Of a stretch of 6,557 bases of DNA, positions 5,680 through 6,557 are shown one piece after another. Made by a program: the position numbers and the translations under genes. A model generated the notes under the pieces. It searched no databases and had not been told where the DNA came from. It was given only the letters and a program-made list of their open reading frames with translations. This DNA is from Acetobacteraceae bacterium (GTDB lineage: Bacteria > Pseudomonadota > Alphaproteobacteria > Acetobacterales > Acetobacteraceae), in contig JADGHI010000218.1 in assembly GCA_019689515.1 (NCBI GenBank), positions 1-6,557 of the forward strand, written 5' to 3'. Position 1 is the stretch's first letter; every line of letters starts with the position of its first letter.

Positions 5680-6435
5680 TCAGCCCCCCGGCGGCACGAA
5701 CATGTAGCCGACGCCGCGGACGGTGCGGATCGCCTCGGGCCGGGCCGGATTGCGCTCGACCTTGCGGCGCAGCCGCATGATGCGGAGGTCGATCGCGCGG
5801 TCGAAGGCCTCCGGCTCCTCGCGCTCGCTTGTCGCCTCCAGCAGCCAGTCCCGCTGCAACGGCCGGTTCGGGTGCTGGGTGAGCAGGCGGAGCAGCGCGA
5901 ATTCGCTTGGCGTCAGCGGGTCCTCAGACCCATCGGGCAGGATCAGCACGCGCCGCGTCACGTGCAGCAGCGCGGCGCCGACGGGGATGCAGTCAGCCGG
6001 CAGGGCGGGGCGCTGCGACTCGGTCGCCGGCGCGGTGCCGCCGCCGGCCACGCCGCCGCTGCGCCGCAGGACGGCCTTGATGCGGGCGAGCAGCTCGCGC
6101 GGCTCGAACGGCTTGGGGATGTAGTCGTCGGCACCGGATTCGAGCCCAACCACCCGGTCCACGAGATCGCCGGCGGCGGTCAGCATGATGATCCCGACCT
6201 GCTGGCTGCGGCCGCGCAGCCAGCGCGCAAGGGCGAAGCCGTCCTCGCCTCCCGGCAGGCCGACATCGAGCAGGACGACATCGGGCATGGCCGCCTCCAC
6301 GGCGGCACGGCAGGACGCCCCGTCGTCGGCGGTGGCAACCTGGAGGCCCTGCATGGCCAGATACTGCTCCACCGCCTGGCGCTGGAAGGGATCGTCCTCC
6401 ACCACCAGGATCGTGGGTCCCGCCGCGCCTGACAT
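5680..6435 (-). CDS. OmpR/PhoB-family two-component response regulator
   Basis: A 251-residue cytoplasmic transcription regulator with a receiver domain (about residues 7-123) and a C-terminal winged helix (about 155-248) joined by a glycine/alanine/proline-rich linker (127-148). All receiver residues are present: acidic pocket Glu13-Asp14-Asp15, phospho-acceptor Asp57 in LLDVGLPG, Thr86 and Lys108 in KPF. The winged helix shows LTPSEFALLRLL (174-185), the recognition-helix region AFDRAIDLRIMRLRRKVE (210-227), and the closing RTVRGVGYMF (237-246) of the OmpR class. A sensor kinase should phosphorylate Asp57 to promote DNA binding; none is encoded in this window. I chose the ATG at 6435 because it fits the usual receiver start and follows a G-rich site; a TTG at 6504 in the same frame would run through the upstream dyads. 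Its target genes cannot be inferred. Confidence 0.95.
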   Translation of the reverse strand: MSGAAGPTILVVEDDPFQRQAVEQYLAMQGLQVATADDGASCRAAVEAAMPDVVLLDVGLPGGEDGFALARWLRGRSQQVGIIMLTAAGDLVDRVVGLESGADDYIPKPFEPRELLARIKAVLRRSGGVAGGGTAPATESQRPALPADCIPVGAALLHVTRRVLILPDGSEDPLTPSEFALLRLLTQHPNRPLQRDWLLEATSEREEPEAFDRAIDLRIMRLRRKVERNPARPEAIRTVRGVGYMFVPPGG

Positions 6436-6438
6436 GTG

Positions 6439-6448
6439 CTCCCCCCCC
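6439..6448 (-). promoter_or_regulatory. Unusual G-rich ribosome binding region of the response regulator
   Basis: On the minus strand eight G residues followed by AG precede CAC and the ATG at 6435. The GGAG nearest the start is only 3 nt away, closer than usual, so the G-run itself probably supplies the pairing to 16S rRNA. Confidence 0.45.
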
Positions 6449-6467
6449 GCCCCACGATTCCGCAGCG

Positions 6468-6486
6468 CAACACCAAATTGGCGTTG
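6468..6486. promoter_or_regulatory. Candidate operator: 19-bp near-perfect dyad
   Basis: CAACACCAA (6468-6476) and TTGGCGTTG (6478-6486) flank a single central A, with eight of nine positions complementary. It is AT-richer than its surroundings and lies 32 bp before the response regulator start, where a repressor or autoregulator could act. The symmetry is seen; the binding factor is unknown. Confidence 0.5.
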
Positions 6487-6495
6487 TATCCGGCC

Positions 6496-6510
6496 CGGCG
6501 TCAAACGCCG
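6496..6510. promoter_or_regulatory. Second dyad upstream of the response regulator
   Basis: CGGCGT (6496-6501) and ACGCCG (6505-6510) are perfect inverted repeats around CAA. The centre is 26 bp from that of the 6468-6486 dyad. It overlaps the only TTTGAC-like hexamer on the minus strand. Confidence 0.4.
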
Positions 6511-6557
6511 CGGCCGGTGCCGGTGCTCCGCCCCCCCCGGCGTCTTGTGCCCCGGCC

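Larger units (their letters stand above)
6436..6557. other. Upstream region of the response regulator with dyads and C8/G8 tracts
   Basis: This 122-bp stretch holds no gene that can be called within the window. It contains a G8 tract abutting the ribosome binding region (6441-6448), a 19-bp imperfect dyad, a 15-bp perfect dyad and a second C8 tract (6531-6538). No well-spaced -35/-10 pair is evident: TTTGAC on the minus strand (6505-6500) lacks a good -10 at 16-18 nt. Confidence 0.5.

Overview
The window is very GC-rich (around 70% by eye) with strongly G/C-biased third codon positions. Together with the gene families present (an AlkK-like acyl-CoA ligase, a DUF1194 protein, a 1-Cys peroxiredoxin and a DUF3237 protein), this suggests an alphaproteobacterial chromosome, probably Acetobacteraceae/Roseomonas-like. 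The taxon is an inference from style and family content, since no marker gene is present. Seven protein genes are supported. There are no tRNA or rRNA genes, no CRISPR array and no recognisable insertion sequence.

Layout. (1) 38-1643, minus strand: a compact unit read right to left, 1-Cys (Prx6-type) peroxiredoxin, then a single-domain rhodanese, then a DUF3237 protein. Gaps of 8 and 50 nt suggest one transcript. (2) 1644-1873: divergent intergenic region with a 9-nt direct repeat over the likely peroxiredoxin promoter and a small hairpin in the ligase leader. (3) 1874-4289, plus strand: an AMP-forming acyl-CoA ligase of 541 residues followed after 46 nt by an aspartate/glutamate racemase-family protein with an odd run of nine threonines at its N-terminus. 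(4) 4290-4704: 415 bp with no convincing gene but several inverted repeats. (5) 4705-5475, plus strand: an exported von Willebrand factor A-type (DUF1194) protein with an intact metal-binding motif. (6) 5680-6435, minus strand: an OmpR-type response regulator convergent with the VWA gene. Two adjacent dyads and a G8 tract lie upstream of its start.

How the genes fit together. The peroxiredoxin/rhodanese pair plausibly serves thiol, peroxide or sulfane-sulfur chemistry; DUF3237 has no assigned function. The ligase and racemase are probably co-transcribed, but no shared pathway can be read from sequence. The response regulator has no histidine kinase in view.

The families themselves are ordinary. 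I do not see a convincing new multi-gene system. The best leads are the small cis-elements: the tandem repeat at the peroxiredoxin promoter, the paired dyads and G8 ribosome-binding region of the regulator, the strong hairpin in the 415-bp gap, and the poly-threonine head of the racemase.
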